Assembly (NCBI GenBank): GCA_964030785.1 | Contig: OZ034974.1 | Coordinates: 47,064,003-47,128,002, forward strand | Direction of reading: 5' to 3' | From: Siderastrea siderea | Taxonomy: Eukaryota > Cnidaria > Anthozoa > Scleractinia > Rhizangiidae | DNA length: 64,000 nucleotides | In this document: positions 45,375-55,968 of the stretch, piece after piece | Layout of the letters: every line of letters starts with the position of its first letter | Numbering within the stretch: position 1 is the first letter of the stretch | The notes under the pieces: generated by a model | Seen by the model: only the letters and a program-made list of their open reading frames with translations | Databases searched by the model: none | What the model was told of the DNA's origin: nothing | Made by a program: the position numbers and the translations under genes

Positions 45375-45710
45375 CTACAGCTTCTGGCGATATCGTTTTA
45401 ACTCCACTTTCAGGGTTGTGGTTAAAATAGAAATAGAATTCTTGGAGTTAAAACATTGCACCTCTGTTGTCTTATGGCGAACTACTAGCATCCAACTGAT
45501 AGATCTCCAGCAGCAATTCGGACAAAGGTTATTGTTTGGCCCGCTTGTGATGGTCTGTTTGTAGTTCTTAACGATTTTCCATTTGTCAAATCCGCAACAG
45601 TTAAAATGCTGATTCGCAAGACTCAAGGATTCTTCAATCTCGTGAATGTATTGTGTTCTGTCGTCCCGTCGCCAGTCTACCACGACGTCTCTTCTGACCA
45701 TCCATTGACT
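45375..45710 (-). CDS. Tetraspanin-like extracellular loop exon
   Basis: The minus-strand frame reads YIHEIEESLSLANQHFNCCG, then FDKWKIVKNYKQ, then LCPNCCW. A CCG preceded by an amphipathic helix, with a PxCC about 25 residues later, is the hallmark of the tetraspanin large extracellular loop. A possible acceptor CATTTCAG lies just upstream at 45711. No transmembrane segments are visible in this exon and the neighbouring exons were not identified. The last 35 codons look unrelated, so the true exon probably ends earlier. It could be a real exon, a pseudogene fragment or chance. Confidence 0.4.
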   Translation of the reverse strand, partial: SQWMVRRDVVVDWRRDDRTQYIHEIEESLSLANQHFNCCGFDKWKIVKNYKQTITSGPNNNLCPNCCWRSISWMLVVRHKTTEVQCFNSKNSISILTTTLKVELKRYRQKL

Positions 45711-45954
45711 GAAATGCCGATTTCGGCTGCTAAATCACTTTCAACATTATAAAAATCGAACTAATATTTACAACAGGAAATAAAGACTATCAAAAGTGGA
45801 AAGCGAAGAGCGGATGTGCAAAATTAGGGTGCGATTTCAACGGATTTTTCCACCATAAGCTCAGTTCGAATTTAGTGTCGACCCGTACAATTTATTTTTG
45901 AGCCGTTCCGCTCGCGCATGCGCTTCTCCGTGAACAGCGGACTTTAAGAGGTTA

Positions 45955-46440
45955 GTAATTCCGCTGCGCGCGCGCCTCTCTCTCTCTCTCTCTCCCTCTC
46001 TCTCTCTCTCCCTTTCCCCGCTCCTTTCTCTGTGTAGTAGTTTCTTGTTATCTTCTTGATCTTTGTTAGCTACACTGCTGCGTCACTTCATCAGAAATTC
46101 GACCTCTTTTACCCACCGTACGGAATCGTTCACAAATTATAAATAACGGAATAAACAAGTTACCAGCCATTAAAACCTGAGAGACCACCGTTCGTTTTCG
46201 TCCCAGATAACTGTGCAGACACCTTTCAAAAATATATAGGCAACCCATTCCTATAACCCTCTCCACACTCTCAATTAATTTGCATTTCACGAATTTTAAT
46301 GAAAATAGCTTAGGTTTACAAACAAATGCTATTCATAGAATTCCCTTTATCTTTTCCTAGGTAAAACATGACTTCTGAAACTTCTATATACTCCAGCCGA
46401 GATTAGTTTTCTCACATAAATAACAATTTCAATACGATTA
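45955..46440. repeat. Dispersed repeat, copy 1, starting in a CT tract (partner 53720-54300)
   Basis: After CCGCTGCGC come about 55 bp of CT repeats (45975-46022) and then sequence shared with 53735-54300, such as AAATTATAAATAA/ACTATAAATAA, AATCGTTCACA and ATATATAGGCAACCCA. Copy 1 lies 1.4 kb upstream of the RPA-like gene, and the whole may be one element. Similarity on the reverse strand is partly preserved, but no intact frame exists. Confidence 0.6.
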
Positions 46441-47550
46441 ACACCAAAAAAAAGAAAACTCGTACTGCTAACCTTGTACTATATTTTAGCTCTTTAAGTT
46501 TATATAGTTAGCAAATGTAAGCACCCTCGCGTATCTTCAACCAGTGGGGAGAAAACTGACTACAACAAACAGTCTCCCTTCACTTTATGCCCCTCACTAA
46601 TAACGATAGAGAACGCTCTTTTTCAGATACGAAGTTTTAAATGTTTCCCCCCTGATGGCTAAAACTTAATACCACTGTTATAATTCGAACAGCAACATAA
46701 ACGTTAAAACAAACTTGATCTTGAATCACTAAATCATTCACCACAATACTCCTTAGACCAACACAGCGACTTACACTTATGAACATTGTCTCCCCCTTTT
46801 CCCGAGCAAAGTGCTTACTACTTTTTAACTCCCTATCGAAAACTAAACACTCTCCCCCACATATTCAATAAAGGCCATCTTCTAATCTAACACAATCTCC
46901 CGTACTCCGTACAACACAAAACAACAATCAAAATAACAGCTATTCACCATTCCTCTGCCCTGTACCCTATTCATCGGAACCAGTAGATACCCGTATAGTA
47001 CCTACTGAATACTCACACAACTTTGTCTCATCACATGTTTCTACGTACGTGACAAAACACCACTTATTTACACAAAACAGTAACCTGGACACATTCTTAA
47101 CACGTGAAAGAACCTCACAAATATTATTACATCACCATCTGTGCATGTGATAAAATTTTACTTTTTCAGCAGAACCTAAACGTTTTCTCCCATCTAGGAA
47201 CATCATTCCTACAACTACCGCAACTATTATCTATATTCTAACCAAAAAATTATACGCTTCTATGTATCACAAGTCCCCCTTCAATATCTCACTTCAATTT
47301 CACCGCAAAACAACCACTACAATAAAGCTAAGCAAAATTTGACCTTTATCCCTTCACATGTACTGCACGTGATTAAGCCATGTTATTTACCACACATACT
47401 TATCCCTCCTATCATTCGCAAAATTGGCTCCTTTTAGATTCCCGAAATTTACTACCCCATTTCCACTTCTCCACATATCAAAACATCCACTAATATACTT
47501 TCGCCGAATTTCGCCTACTATTTTCACATCAAAACACTGAATAAAACAAA
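46441..47550. other. AC-rich stretch upstream of the RPA-like gene
   Basis: The plus strand is rich in A and C and poor in G, with many CCCCCTT/CTCCC words. No gene, array or hairpin was recognised. The compositional skew continues to the promoter at 47555. Confidence 0.45.
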
Positions 47551-47554
47551 CTTT

Positions 47555-47798
47555 ATTGGTTGAACACAACCCGAACTTTGATCAATCACGTGAACACTAC
47601 CACTAACACACACCCCATTGGCTGACTAAAAGATTGAACTTTCATCACCCTCAAATTTGTCGATCACAAATCTTACTTGTTTACAATCTTCTTTCCTCTG
47701 ATTGGCCTCTTTTTACTACCGTCTATTGGCCACTTCTCCTACCTTCAGTTTTCCAGTTCTCTCATTGGAGCATTTCGTTCCACCACTTTGGTATAAAA
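47555..47798 (+). promoter_or_regulatory. Promoter with five inverted CCAAT boxes and a TATA box
   Basis: ATTGG (inverted CCAAT) occurs at 47555, 47617, 47701, 47725 and 47764, followed by TATAAAA at 47792-47798. The first ATG is about 70 bp downstream. Such NF-Y-plus-TATA layouts are common in histone and S-phase genes, which would suit a DNA-binding protein like RPA. Regulation is inferred only. Confidence 0.6.
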
Positions 47799-47867
47799 GC
47801 TCCGAACCCCTCTTAAACACAAAAACACTCATCAATTGTTGGTTTCTGCATATCTCACCCCATTCGC

Positions 47868-47900
47868 ATGAACCCAAAATCTGCTCACTTCTGGAGATGA
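47868..47900 (+). CDS. Upstream ORF overlapping the RPA-like start
   Basis: An ATG at 47868 opens a ten-codon frame ending TGA at 47898-47900. It overlaps the main ATG (47897) as ATGA. If transcribed from the TATA box it would be the first ATG met by the ribosome, so it could limit or couple translation of the main frame. Confidence 0.4.
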   Translation: MNPKSAHFWR

Positions 47901-48970
47901 ACCAACTAACATTTAAAGGATACGTGCACAGCGTCTCACCAACCAAAAAAAGCAGAGAGAAGCCATTTCCTTACTTCAACTTCTCACTCCAGGTTGACGA
48001 AAATCGTCAACGTCGCGTCGTTTGTTACGATTCCACCAAACAGTAGCTCCTCAAAGGGTACGAAGACTCCCGACAGCCAGTAACTTTACAAAATGTCGCA
48101 CAAAAGAGAAGTCTTCGCGATCCATCAGAAGAGGACATCATCCTGAACAAAAGGTCCCGCCTCCAGCCAGCAAACAACAGTGACATCACCTTCGAATACG
48201 AGGAGACCTCGTCACTAAGTCAGCAGCAGCTTACCACCATCGCAAACATTAACTGCATTGAGGAAAATCAACTTACCTCCGTACAAGGAACTTTGACCCT
48301 TTGTAAAGACTCCGTTCAACAAACACTCATGGACGACGGCTTTCTTGTCCCAATGTTAACTCGCTGCACCATCACCGATGACACAGGTACAATCCGCTTG
48401 ACACTTTGGGGAAGTGCAATAGACGAGGTCAGCAACAATAACTCCTACACCATCACCAACGTTCGTGTTAAGTCTTATAACTCCACCAAGTACTTAACAA
48501 CCACACCCAGCAGTGAAATCACATCCTCGGATCAGTACTTTTCTCCTCCAACTGAACAGATGTTCAACAAGCTATTTGATGTTGAAACCATTCGCGTCGA
48601 TAAGATCCGCCTAGCAGACACCTTCAAGTCCTGGTTGGCTTGCAGCAAATGCAAAAAACAAATAACTGACATAACCTCAAGCGACATCACTCTCATGAAA
48701 TGCCCCACATGCAGTGTCGTACAACCAGTGTCTTCATGTACTGTCAACGCGTCACTGCGTATTGCAGTACGCCATGATCAAGACCATGAACTTATCTGGC
48801 TAAAAGTCTTCACGTCAGTACTTCAGAAAATGCTTCTACAGCCATCACCTGACGTCACAATTCAGTCCCAAGAGGAGGAAATCTACACGCAGCTGTTCCA
48901 GCTGGAAATCTTTACCATCGACTATGACGAACATTCCTTGATTGTCAAGGATGTTCACTTTGCATCGTAA
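47897..48970 (+). pseudogene. RPA70-like OB-fold protein gene with one in-frame TAG
   Basis: A single uninterrupted reading phase runs from ATG 47897 to TAA 48968-48970 (357 codons), broken only by TAG at codon 50 (48044-48046). The N-terminal part (LTFKGYVHSVSP, PYFNFSLQVDE, RRVVCYD) looks like one OB-fold strand set. A polar linker with NKRSRL follows. Then comes a second OB-fold (RCTITDDTGTIRLTLWGSAI, TITNVRVKSYNSTKYLTT) matching RPA70 DNA-binding domain B. A zinc ribbon of the DBD-C type has cysteines at about 249, 252, 269 and 272 (CSKC, CPTC). Single-strand DNA binding is inferred. The TAG replaces what would fit as a Gln codon, with coding character intact on both sides, so the mutation is recent or the stop is read through. 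AATAAA signals are at 49359 and 49405. It could be an accessory gene of a transposon. Confidence 0.7.
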
Positions 48971-49358
48971 ACACTGTCGACGTGTCTATAGCTTACAGCC
49001 AACAATTAAGCTAAGAACATCATCAATTTGTGTTTTCTATTTGTGTTTGAAACTTTTTACACATAAAGACTTGTCCCTGTCGCACTATTTCAAAACGAAC
49101 TATTCGTGTTTAGAACTTTTAAGAGAGAATTCACACAAGTATTTTCCACTCTAAGCATAAGGAACATGTCAGTCGATCGTCGTGCGTTTAAATCCTTTCT
49201 CCCCACGTACTAGTTTGTAATTTCTATTTTTATCGAACTCTTGTTGTTTTCATAGAATTGTTCGGAGTAACTTAAACAGTCGTTAATTTCAACAAAGAAG
49301 AAACGTTCCTGTTATGTTAGTTTTTTTAAGTCACTTCTCTGATCTTGTATCAAGAAAC

Positions 49359-49410
49359 AATAAAAGGTTGTTCTGTTAGCTTAACATTTATATAACGTTA
49401 AGTCAATAAA
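49359..49410 (+). terminator. Polyadenylation signals of the RPA-like gene
   Basis: AATAAA at 49359-49364 and again at 49405-49410, about 390-440 bp after the stop codon, followed by a GT-rich stretch (TTTATTGTTGTG). Confidence 0.5.
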
Positions 49411-50919
49411 AGAATAACACGTTTCCTTATAAAAGCTTTATTGTTGTGAAATTTTATGTGAGGCTGATTTTTCATTTACTCTAAGAAAAGCACAAATAAG
49501 TTTGGTGGGATGCGCGATGAGAGATAAAATACACGCGTCACGTCAGATATAAGAAATTTTAACGGGTGGGATACGGGATAAAAATGCTTTGCCAGAAGCA
49601 GCATATCCTAATTTCAACTGCCAGGATCTGAAATAGTTTCAAATTCACGATGCAATGTACCACTACTGATCTTGAAAGGCCTAAAACATTGTCTTACTTT
49701 GATTAACGCAAATTCTCCGAGGTCTGTGCAGTACGCTTGGATAAACTCTGGTCGTAAAATGACTTATTCTCTCTGCCGGCACTCCTTGTAAAAATCGCTC
49801 ATTCTGCTCGAAGTTCTGCTTGGTCACCCTTATTCTGCTCGAATTCTGCTTGGTACCCGAAAAATTTTCCGCTCCTTAGCCCTCAGATATTTTCGCAAAT
49901 ATGGAAGGGAGACTGGGTCTTACCCTAAAAACTAATTAGATACCATTAAATACTGTATTCATTATCGGTCGCAAAACTTACTTTATATCACTAATATTCG
50001 ACGAAGCAGTGAATCACGTGAGTATTTTAGCTAATAATCACATCAATTTCAAGTTATTTTCAATTTGTTTTGTATTTAGTATTCCATTTTTCTTACAACT
50101 GTTATGCATATCATTAGTGTCGCTCAGTTCCCGTTATTCTGCTCCAAAATGCCTTATTCTGCCCGCAGAATACTCACCTCAAAATTGCTTATTGTGCCCG
50201 AAATTCTGAAGGAACAATTTATCCAAGACTACTGTGCAGTGACAAAATAACAGTACACGCGCGTTCAAGGCTACATTCCACAGGCTTTTAAGCCCAAGCG
50301 AGAGGGAACATCCAGAAGCGAGCGCGGAGCACGAGCGGAGCGATTGGAAAAACCTGTAGAGGAGGCAGAATGAAATGCAGCCTTCAACACGCGAGTAACG
50401 CAGCCTGCAGAGCAGCCGTATTTTGCTGGGCGAGCGATGAATATCCGCCTTCCCCTCCCCTTCTCCCCTAGTCCATTTTCTACTTGCTTTCAAAATGGCA
50501 GCCTAAGCGACCGTTAGACAACCGTTTATTTCGTAAAAAACGCCTGCTCTGCAAGCTACGAGTAACGTAGTGGGCACGACGCTGCAGCATTTCATTAACA
50601 ACATTAACAGGATTTCCACACCAAACCAGTACCTCCTCACTTCCGGCCGTTCCACGCGCTATCGGCATAACGAGTGTGACTTAAATGGAGCGAGCTGCCA
50701 GACATGAAGCGAAAAATAGCCGCGAAAAGCCTCTGTTGGACCATTCTCGCTAGGCCCTGGATAATCTAAACACCCGCCGTCCTGGCTCTTCGGAGAAACA
50801 TTGGCATTTGAAATAAAATAATTAGCCATAGAGCACTTTTTCCCTGTTTACATAGCCTCATCTAAACACGAGAAGGAGGAGTTGGAAGAATTCGAGACAG
50901 TTATGAAAACCCGAAACGC
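49411..50919. other. Intergenic with TTATTCTGCTCGAA-type repeats
   Basis: Words like TTATTCTGCTCGAATTCTGC recur at 49795-49850 and, varied, at 50135-50205 (TTATTCTGCTCC, TTATTCTGCCCGCAGAAT), probably remains of one short repeat family. No gene is supported. GC rises after 50300 without a defined promoter. Confidence 0.4.
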
Positions 50920-50928
50920 ACTCAAGAC

Positions 50929-51134
50929 TAGACTGCGAGTAGTCTCTAATTTTGGCGATCGCGATTGTGGGGCGGGCGAAATACTCACACGCGCGCGCGC
51001 GAAATTTCGAGGAGACACGACGTGAGGGCGCTCCCTTCGCGTTACGTCTCCTCGAAATTTCGCGTGCGCGCGCGTGTGTGTATTCGCCCGCCCCACAATC
51101 GCGATCGCCAAAATTAGAGACTACTCGCAGTCTA
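50929..51134. mobile_element. Near-perfect foldback MITE with 9-bp target duplication
   Basis: The sequence TAGACTGCGAGTAGTCTC continues to GTGGGGCGGGCGAA, then CGCGCG-rich sequence, GAAATTTCGAGGAGAC and a short central spacer. The same comes back as its inverse almost base for base (arms about 90 bp). ACTCAAGAC flanks both ends (50920-50928 and 51135-51143). The length is 206 bp. Mutator-like origin is inferred from the 9-bp duplication. Because the arms match, both strands show the same artefactual frame starting MAIAIVGRA. Confidence 0.9.
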
Positions 51135-51716
51135 ACTCAAGACACACTCGCATAACTTTTGAAATTCTCCCAACTCCATGAGTGTTCAGATCAGCCTACT
51201 TAAACACCGAAGAAGCCATCTATTGCTACATTTCTCTAAAACAAATCGACAAGTGAAGGGAAATTTCATTTATTTTCTTCTTCGTTGACATACATTTTCT
51301 CAATACACGCTTTGGACAACCATTTCCTACTAGCCAATCAAAACGCGCATCTCACAACACAAGAACGAATAATATTCGCGTTATAAAAGTCAAAGCCAAC
51401 ATTTGTGAAGCGCCATGTACACGAAGGCGATTCACCTTTAAATCCTCGTAAATCTTGCAGAAAAATACCGAAAGTTCGGCGAAAATTACAAGAAATGTCC
51501 CGCTCGTGTTTAGATGAACCTATGTAAACGCGGAAAAAGTCCTCTATTGCTGAAACGCAATCCTGTCTGGAACTGTGCATAAATTTTATGAGTCTCCTCG
51601 CCCGTTGTTAAAATTCAAGTGACAAAACTACCGGAATTCTGCAATTACCTGAATTACTCATTGAGGATACAATCGGTAATCTGTAAATTTTGACTTTAAT
51701 TGACTGAACTTCTCAG

Positions 51717-51875
51717 AAACCAACTGCGAGGGAAAAAGAAGAGATTATTTGTAATAGTCTGACAGCGAATATTTTGGAACGCCCAGAATCAGACTTGCTG
51801 ATCTACCGTCTGTACAAAGCCAAAGGAATGAAAATGACTTTCCACGAACTCAGAGAAGACATTCAGTGGATTTGA
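51717..51875 (+). CDS. Candidate terminal exon, unknown gene
   Basis: After the acceptor CTTCTCAG at 51716 a frame of 52 codons runs to TGA: KPTAREKEEIICNSLTANIL, then ERPESDLLIYRLYKAKGMKM, then TFHELREDIQWI. AATAAA follows at 51892-51897. The amphipathic, protein-like composition and polyadenylation signal support a last exon, but I recognise no family and found no upstream partner exons in 51144-51716. Confidence 0.45.
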   Translation, partial: KPTAREKEEIICNSLTANILERPESDLLIYRLYKAKGMKMTFHELREDIQWI

Positions 51876-51897
51876 GCACTTCGACGAATCAAATAAA

Positions 51898-52414
51898 GGC
51901 CAGTTTTAAACAAATTTGCTCCCGAAGTTTACTTTCGTTAAAACAAGTTTCCTGTGCATGTTTTTAACGCATTTGTGAAGCCATGCTCGAGTCAATGAAT
52001 TTCGCGCAAAAATTCAAAAAACCCTTTGCCGAACGATTCCGATCCTTAAAACAACTTTTAACGTTTTGGTAATTTTTTCAGAGTCTGATAAATTTTGCTA
52101 TCGCTTATAAATACACAAATGCAAAACTGTCCCACAAGATTTTTTTGATTAGTTCGCTCAGAGCTGAATTAAATTAACGTATGCCAAGTTGTGTTTTTCA
52201 TTCACCACCCTTTCTTTCTTTTGCTTTTTTTCCTCGCGCTCAGGACAGAACACATAGCCAAACCTCAAATCAAAACTTGGCAAATTTTTCTCCCTTTCCT
52301 TAATATTTGTATTTTAACTTGAAATTACTTTACGACTCCTGCGATATCTTTGAAGTGCTTTCAAATTATGCTGGGAAACATAGAAAGCGTGACGTCACAA
52401 CCATGTTTACCTAC
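51898..52414. other. Intergenic, no supported gene
   Basis: AT-rich sequence with no coding or repeat signal until the CAGGGT-ended element. Confidence 0.4.
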
Positions 52415-52420
52415 TGTCAT

Positions 52421-52840
52421 CAGGGTCTGGAAGGGGGGTCCTGATCCCGCATTCCCTCTCCTTTTTCACGAGAATCCCGCATCCCGCACTTTTTCATTGC
52501 TATCCCGAATTCCGTTTTTTCTTTTCCAAAAATACATTAAAATGATTAATTTCTGCAAAAGCTAATAAATTTAAGATGTACATTGGCCCTTTCGATTGAT
52601 ATTTTCTCCTCACCTGGTTAATTCGCTTTTGCTGCTAGAATGTTTACTTGGGTGGTGACGATTTCCCAAATTCCTGACAGACAAGCAAAAAAATCTCGCA
52701 TCCCCTGCCCAAATTTTGGCAAATCCGCTTCCCTGGTAGCAGTCAAATCCCAAATCCTGCCAACATATTTTGCGTTTTCCAGAATCCCGCACCGTATTTT
52801 GGCCAAATCCCAGATCCCGAGAATACCCTTCCAGACCCTG
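52421..52840. mobile_element. CAGGGT-ended element, second example, 6-bp target duplication
   Basis: The ends CAGGGTCTGGAAGGG and CCCTTCCAGACCCTG are perfectly inverted over 15 bp. TGTCAT lies outside both (52415-52420 and 52841-52846). Internally, ATCCCGCATCCCGC and CAAATCCC-type words repeat on the plus strand, the same GATCCC-rich style as 15885-16149, although the sequences differ. Frames within it are repeat artefacts. Confidence 0.8.
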
Positions 52841-52846
52841 TGTCAT

Positions 52847-53719
52847 CTAAACACACCTATCGACCAATGACAGCGCACGCACTACCTTAAATTTTTTATA
52901 AATCCCAATATTCAACCGTTTGTATACCGAGCGGCCAAATAAAGCTCCTTCCAAAACTCGTGAAAGAGGGACCTCACACCTTGCAGAGTAGTATTTTATT
53001 TAAAGAACAAGCAAAGTGATTACTCTCTAAAAACATTGCGAATCCAGGATTTTTAAACAGGGGAGGAAGGGTGCTGACCTGACAAGAAATCTGGACACGT
53101 TCGTCTGTGAGCTACAGTGCCCCTCTTAGTACTCCGATTCACCTCGCAAGGGGGGGGGGGGGAGACTTACTATAATGGGCTATACGTGGAGGGTTTAACC
53201 TCGCACTATATAAAAAGGTACGGAAAGTTGCCATTTTACTATACAAAACACTCACAAAATGGGCTGCAAAGTGGAAGAAATGGTGATTAAAACGAAGTAT
53301 ATAGCTACATTTTGGCAAAAATCATTACGCAACTGAATCACAACAACTGAAAACCCAGGAAAAACATGGCAATTATAGGAAATTATATTATTTTGGCTTA
53401 TCCTTGACGTATAAGAAAGGGCTGCAATTTACTTTAAGTATGTGAAAGGGGTACCATTTTGCTAAAAATTACCTTATCAGCAGCCCATACCTACACCCAA
53501 AGCTTCTCCACCAAATTTGAAAGAAACAACTTCATTTATTTACGACCGTAGCACTTTCCAGTTAAAACCCATGAACCTCTGATCCTCCCTTGATTTATAA
53601 AAACGACCAATTTACAAGGAAAAGGAAATCAGGATACAAGCATTACAAGGACACAAAACAAAATCGTATGAAATAGATAAACTAGACAGAAAATGCAATA
53701 TTAAAGACCCTGACACTGT
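52847..53719. other. Intergenic, no supported gene
   Basis: A G-run is at about 53151-53162. No coding frame or inverted repeat was recognised. Confidence 0.4.
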
Positions 53720-54300
53720 CATTGTCAGAAATCTCGTTATGTAATCCCGCTGCGCATGCACCTCTCCCTCCCTCTCCCTTTTCCTCTCCCTTTCTCCATG
53801 TAGTGGTTTTTTGTTGTCTTCTTTGCCTTCATTATTCACACTGCCGCATCACTCCATCAAAAATTGGACGTCTTTCACCAACAATATACAATCGTTCACA
53901 GACTATAAATAAATAAATAAACGTCAGCACGCATTAAAAACAATCAAAAAACAAGTGTACCATTGTCACGAGTCGCCATTTCGTTTCACTCCTACACAAC
54001 TCTTCACAACCCTTTGAAAGATATATAGGCAACCCAAGTTTCCACCTTTCTAACCAATCGTGATCACCATCCGCACACACTCCCACCCGATAAATTCTGT
54101 CAAAGTCATAAAGCTCCTTACACTCCGAATTAATTTTCATTTGAGCATATTTTAATACAAATCGAAACATTTACAATCTCATTGTTTTCATACAATTTCC
54201 TTTTAATTAGCCTTTCCTAGCTAAAACCCCACTATAAAAATTTGTCACCACTCCAGTAGACCTTCGTTTTCTCGTGCTAATGACAGTGACGATATCATTA
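53720..54300. repeat. Dispersed repeat, copy 2 (partner 45955-46440)
   Basis: It begins with the same CCGCTGCGC junction and a CTCCCTCT tract, followed by sequence that parallels copy 1 for about 500 bp. It lacks the RPA-like gene. A hairpin GCACGC-TTT-GCGTGC follows at about 54384-54399, followed by CTATG. This is reminiscent of a Helitron 3' end but lacks the CTRR terminus. Confidence 0.55.
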
Positions 54301-54421
54301 ATAAATAATTCAAAACGCAAATACACATTTAACAACCACTTACTTATATAATTACCACCCATTGACAGCAACAAAATACCTCACGCACGCTTTGCGTGCC
54401 TATGTTTATGTATATTCTTAG

Positions 54422-54536
54422 GTGGGAAAAAAAGGAACCTTACCATGGTCGCACTGAAGAAGTAGAGGCATTGATAAAGAAACTGTTCAAAACAGTTAGT
54501 AGACTGCCACCATTCATGCCCCATACATTGGATGAG
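54422..54536 (+). CDS. Exon of an unidentified gene (a)
   Basis: Between TATTCTTAG and GTACAC only one frame is open: WEKKEPYHGRTEEVEALIKK, then LFKTVSRLPPFMPHTLDE. It looks protein-like and helical, but no family is recognised. It ends in phase 0 and does not join directly to the exon at 55969, so an exon may be missing between them. Confidence 0.4.
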
Positions 54537-55179
54537 GTACACACACTGTAAATAAATATTATTATACTCCCATCCTGTCTATAATGAACATGCATATCAA
54601 GGTGATAATGTATCAATCAAATCCTTCCACTCCCCCCTCCCCTCCCTGCAAGCACTGAGACAATGCAAAATAAATCAAGACTTCACATTGAAAATTTCCA
54701 CCCCAAACTCGTAATCGAATTCTCCACCTCTGAGAAGACTAGGATTATCAAATACCCTACACCTGTGCTACGTAAATAGAACTGTACATAAGCTCTCATA
54801 AATCTAGTCAAGGCTGAATTTTGAAACATGACTTGTGCATATGTTTTTCATTACATCCACATAAATTAATTTTAAATGATTCTGATTCTGTATATGGAGC
54901 TTTAAATCGGCGGCTACAAGAACCTACCAATATTGGAAACTACATTATCATATGATTAATACAGGCTTTTTCACAGGTCAATTCTTTTACAGCTTTTTTC
55001 CCTGAAAGTTCCCAATAAATTGAGAATGTTTTTAAACTAATTTTTATGCCCTGCAAAATTCACAGGTTTTTCACAGGATACTTTTCTGTTACATGCTTTT
55101 GTGAAGGTTTTTGGTAGGTTTTTTCACTGGTTTCCACCCAATATTCAGTGTAATTTATAATGTCAGGTGCTAAATACAT

Positions 55180-55620
55180 GTTAATATCATATGTTATGCT
55201 GTTGTGGAAATCTGCTGACATATGAGTCACACATGAGTCATATGTTTGTTTTCTCAGATGTCAGGATATCCAACAACTGTCACTTGTTTCTCATTTGGTG
55301 TCATATGTTTGCATTGTCATTGAAGGTCAATGTCATATGTTTTATATGTTTGCTATATGTTTATACTTTTATCAAATCTTTTGACATATGAGTCACATAT
55401 TAAGTAATATGTTTTGGAGAATATGTCTTACATGTCGTATGTCTTATATGTTCTGTCATATGTGTTATATGTTTATCATATGTTTCCCAGAAAATTGCAA
55501 TTTTTTGGAAAATTTTTGAATTTTCCAACTGTACCTATTTCATATGTTTTTGTCATATGTCATATCTTTTTTACATGTTTTTCATATGTTGCTCATATGT
55601 TTGTCATATGTCGCTTGCCT
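55180..55620. repeat. CATATG-rich low-complexity tract
   Basis: The palindrome CATATG, mostly as TCATATGTTT or GACATATGAGTCAC, occurs about thirteen times in 440 bp, with related TATATGTTT words. Spacing is irregular, so it is not a simple tandem array. Open frames across it (for example 55191-55391 and 55414-55635) are repeat artefacts of Met/Ser/His/Tyr words. Confidence 0.7.
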
Positions 55621-55968
55621 AGTAGTGGTTGTTGACGTAAATCTTTTGATGATATGAAAGATTATCACACGCAATGACATCACCTGGACAGCAACACAGC
55701 TGTGGCTCCCCCTTTGATGGATATCACCCTCTTTGAGATCATAATTCATCTTATCAACCTCCTCATTTAATTGTTAATTATACTATTGTATCTGCCAAAA
55801 CTGTAATTCATGGGTACTGTGTCATTGATTAGAGCTACCTGTAAGGCAATGTAATGTTGATACAGATATTTGCTCTTACTTCACAATAATAAGAATATAT
55901 TATTTCTGTACAAAAATCAGTTGTAACAAAGTTCTCATTATCAAAAACAATACTTTTCTTATTGACAG

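Noticed and set aside
47994..48043. A 50-bp intron removing the in-frame TAG of the RPA-like gene
   Set aside because: A CAG before the TAG could be an acceptor, but removing 50 bp from the nearest GT shifts the frame, and the putative acceptor lacks a pyrimidine tract.
50848..51155. Two frames on opposite strands beginning with the same MAIAIVGRA peptide
   Set aside because: They are mirror images produced by the near-perfect foldback element at 50929-51134, not genes.
53720..54410. Definite Helitron call from the GCACGC/GCGTGC hairpin
   Set aside because: The bases after the hairpin are CTAT, not CTRR, and the 5' end is not fixed. Left as a hypothesis.
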